This document shows positions 5,959 to 6,079 of a stretch of DNA of 6,079 bases, one piece after another. The DNA lies in NCBI GenBank assembly GCA_038226175.1, contig JBBRQP010000128.1, positions 1 to 6,079 of the forward strand, given 5' to 3'. Made by a program: the position numbers and the translations under genes. The DNA comes from JBBRQP01 sp038226175 (GTDB lineage: Bacteria; Cyanobacteriota; Cyanobacteriia; Gloeobacterales; Anthocerotibacteraceae). Position 1 is the stretch's first letter, and the number at the start of each line of letters is the position of its first letter. Below the pieces are notes generated by a model that was not told the origin of the DNA, did no database searches, and worked only from the letters and a program-made list of their open reading frames with translations.

Positions 5959-6078
5959 TTAGCAGGTTTTTGTTCTGGGCCACCAGTGGTAGAACAAGTA
6001 TCTCTTGAGCAACTCGGTCTGCTTTGATAAACTACGACATCGTTGCTCTAATCGCTCTTCCACTTCTTCAATCGTCAC
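5959..6078 (-). CDS. Small or partial reading frame upstream of the DUF3177-like gene
   Basis: Read leftwards from the right edge, this frame is open from a GTG at 6078 to a TAA at 5959-5961 and encodes 39 residues; it may begin outside the window. The product starts TIEEVEERLEQRCRSLSKQT, an amphipathic, charged stretch that could form a coiled coil, and goes on to LLKRYLFYHWWPRTKTC. I do not recognise it. Its codons look gene-like, and it is the only minus-strand frame open across the end of the window. It lies 40 bp before the ATG of the DUF3177-like gene. It is either the end of a separate upstream gene or the displaced N-terminus of that gene, since removing one A from the run of five (plus-strand T run at 5967-5971) would join the two frames. 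Confidence 0.4.
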   Translation of the reverse strand: MTIEEVEERLEQRCRSLSKQTELLKRYLFYHWWPRTKTC

Positions 6079-6079
6079 C

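Noticed and set aside
1..6079. Mobile element, CRISPR array, tRNA or rRNA
   Set aside because: No transposase or integrase, no spaced direct repeats, and no RNA gene signature was seen; nearly all bases are accounted for by protein genes.

Overview
The window reads like a compact stretch of a cyanobacterial chromosome, possibly from an early-branching (Gloeobacterales-like) lineage. The evidence is a membrane protein that resembles the cyanobacterial DUF3177 family, a ClpP of the cyanobacterial and plastid-like type, and dense short operons. The taxonomic call is an inference from protein resemblance recalled from memory. I saw no copy of the HIP1 octamer (GCGATCGC) that is common in many, but not all, cyanobacteria. 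No mobile element, CRISPR array, tRNA or rRNA is visible, and the genes look like ordinary chromosomal genes.

Left part (1-2109): the 3' end of an unrecognised plus-strand gene runs in from the left edge and stops 4 bp short of a convergent minus-strand group. In transcription order that group is exbB, exbD, hscB. ExbB and ExbD form an inner-membrane, proton-driven motor of the TonB/Tol type. HscB is a J-domain co-chaperone for iron-sulfur cluster transfer. No tonB or receptor gene is present in the window.

Centre (2110-2322): a 213-bp divergent intergenic region holds the 5' ends of exbB and clpP. It contains two short inverted repeats and only weak promoter-like hexamers.

Right part (2323-5409): a tight plus-strand run of clpP (Clp protease subunit), moeA (molybdenum insertase of molybdenum cofactor synthesis) and a GT-B glycosyltransferase. 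Gaps are 0 and 3 bp, and all three genes lie in the same reading frame, separated only by single stop codons. Co-transcription is very likely. The three products have no obvious shared pathway, so this looks like a housekeeping run rather than a dedicated system.

Far right (5418-6078): a convergent minus-strand DUF3177-like membrane protein whose first membrane segment appears to begin upstream of its only usable ATG. A second reading frame, open towards the right edge, ends just upstream of it. The 5' end of this gene is the least settled point in the window. I found no convincing new biological system; the most useful leads are the DUF3177 start problem, hscB next to exbBD, and the in-phase clpP-moeA-glycosyltransferase arrangement.
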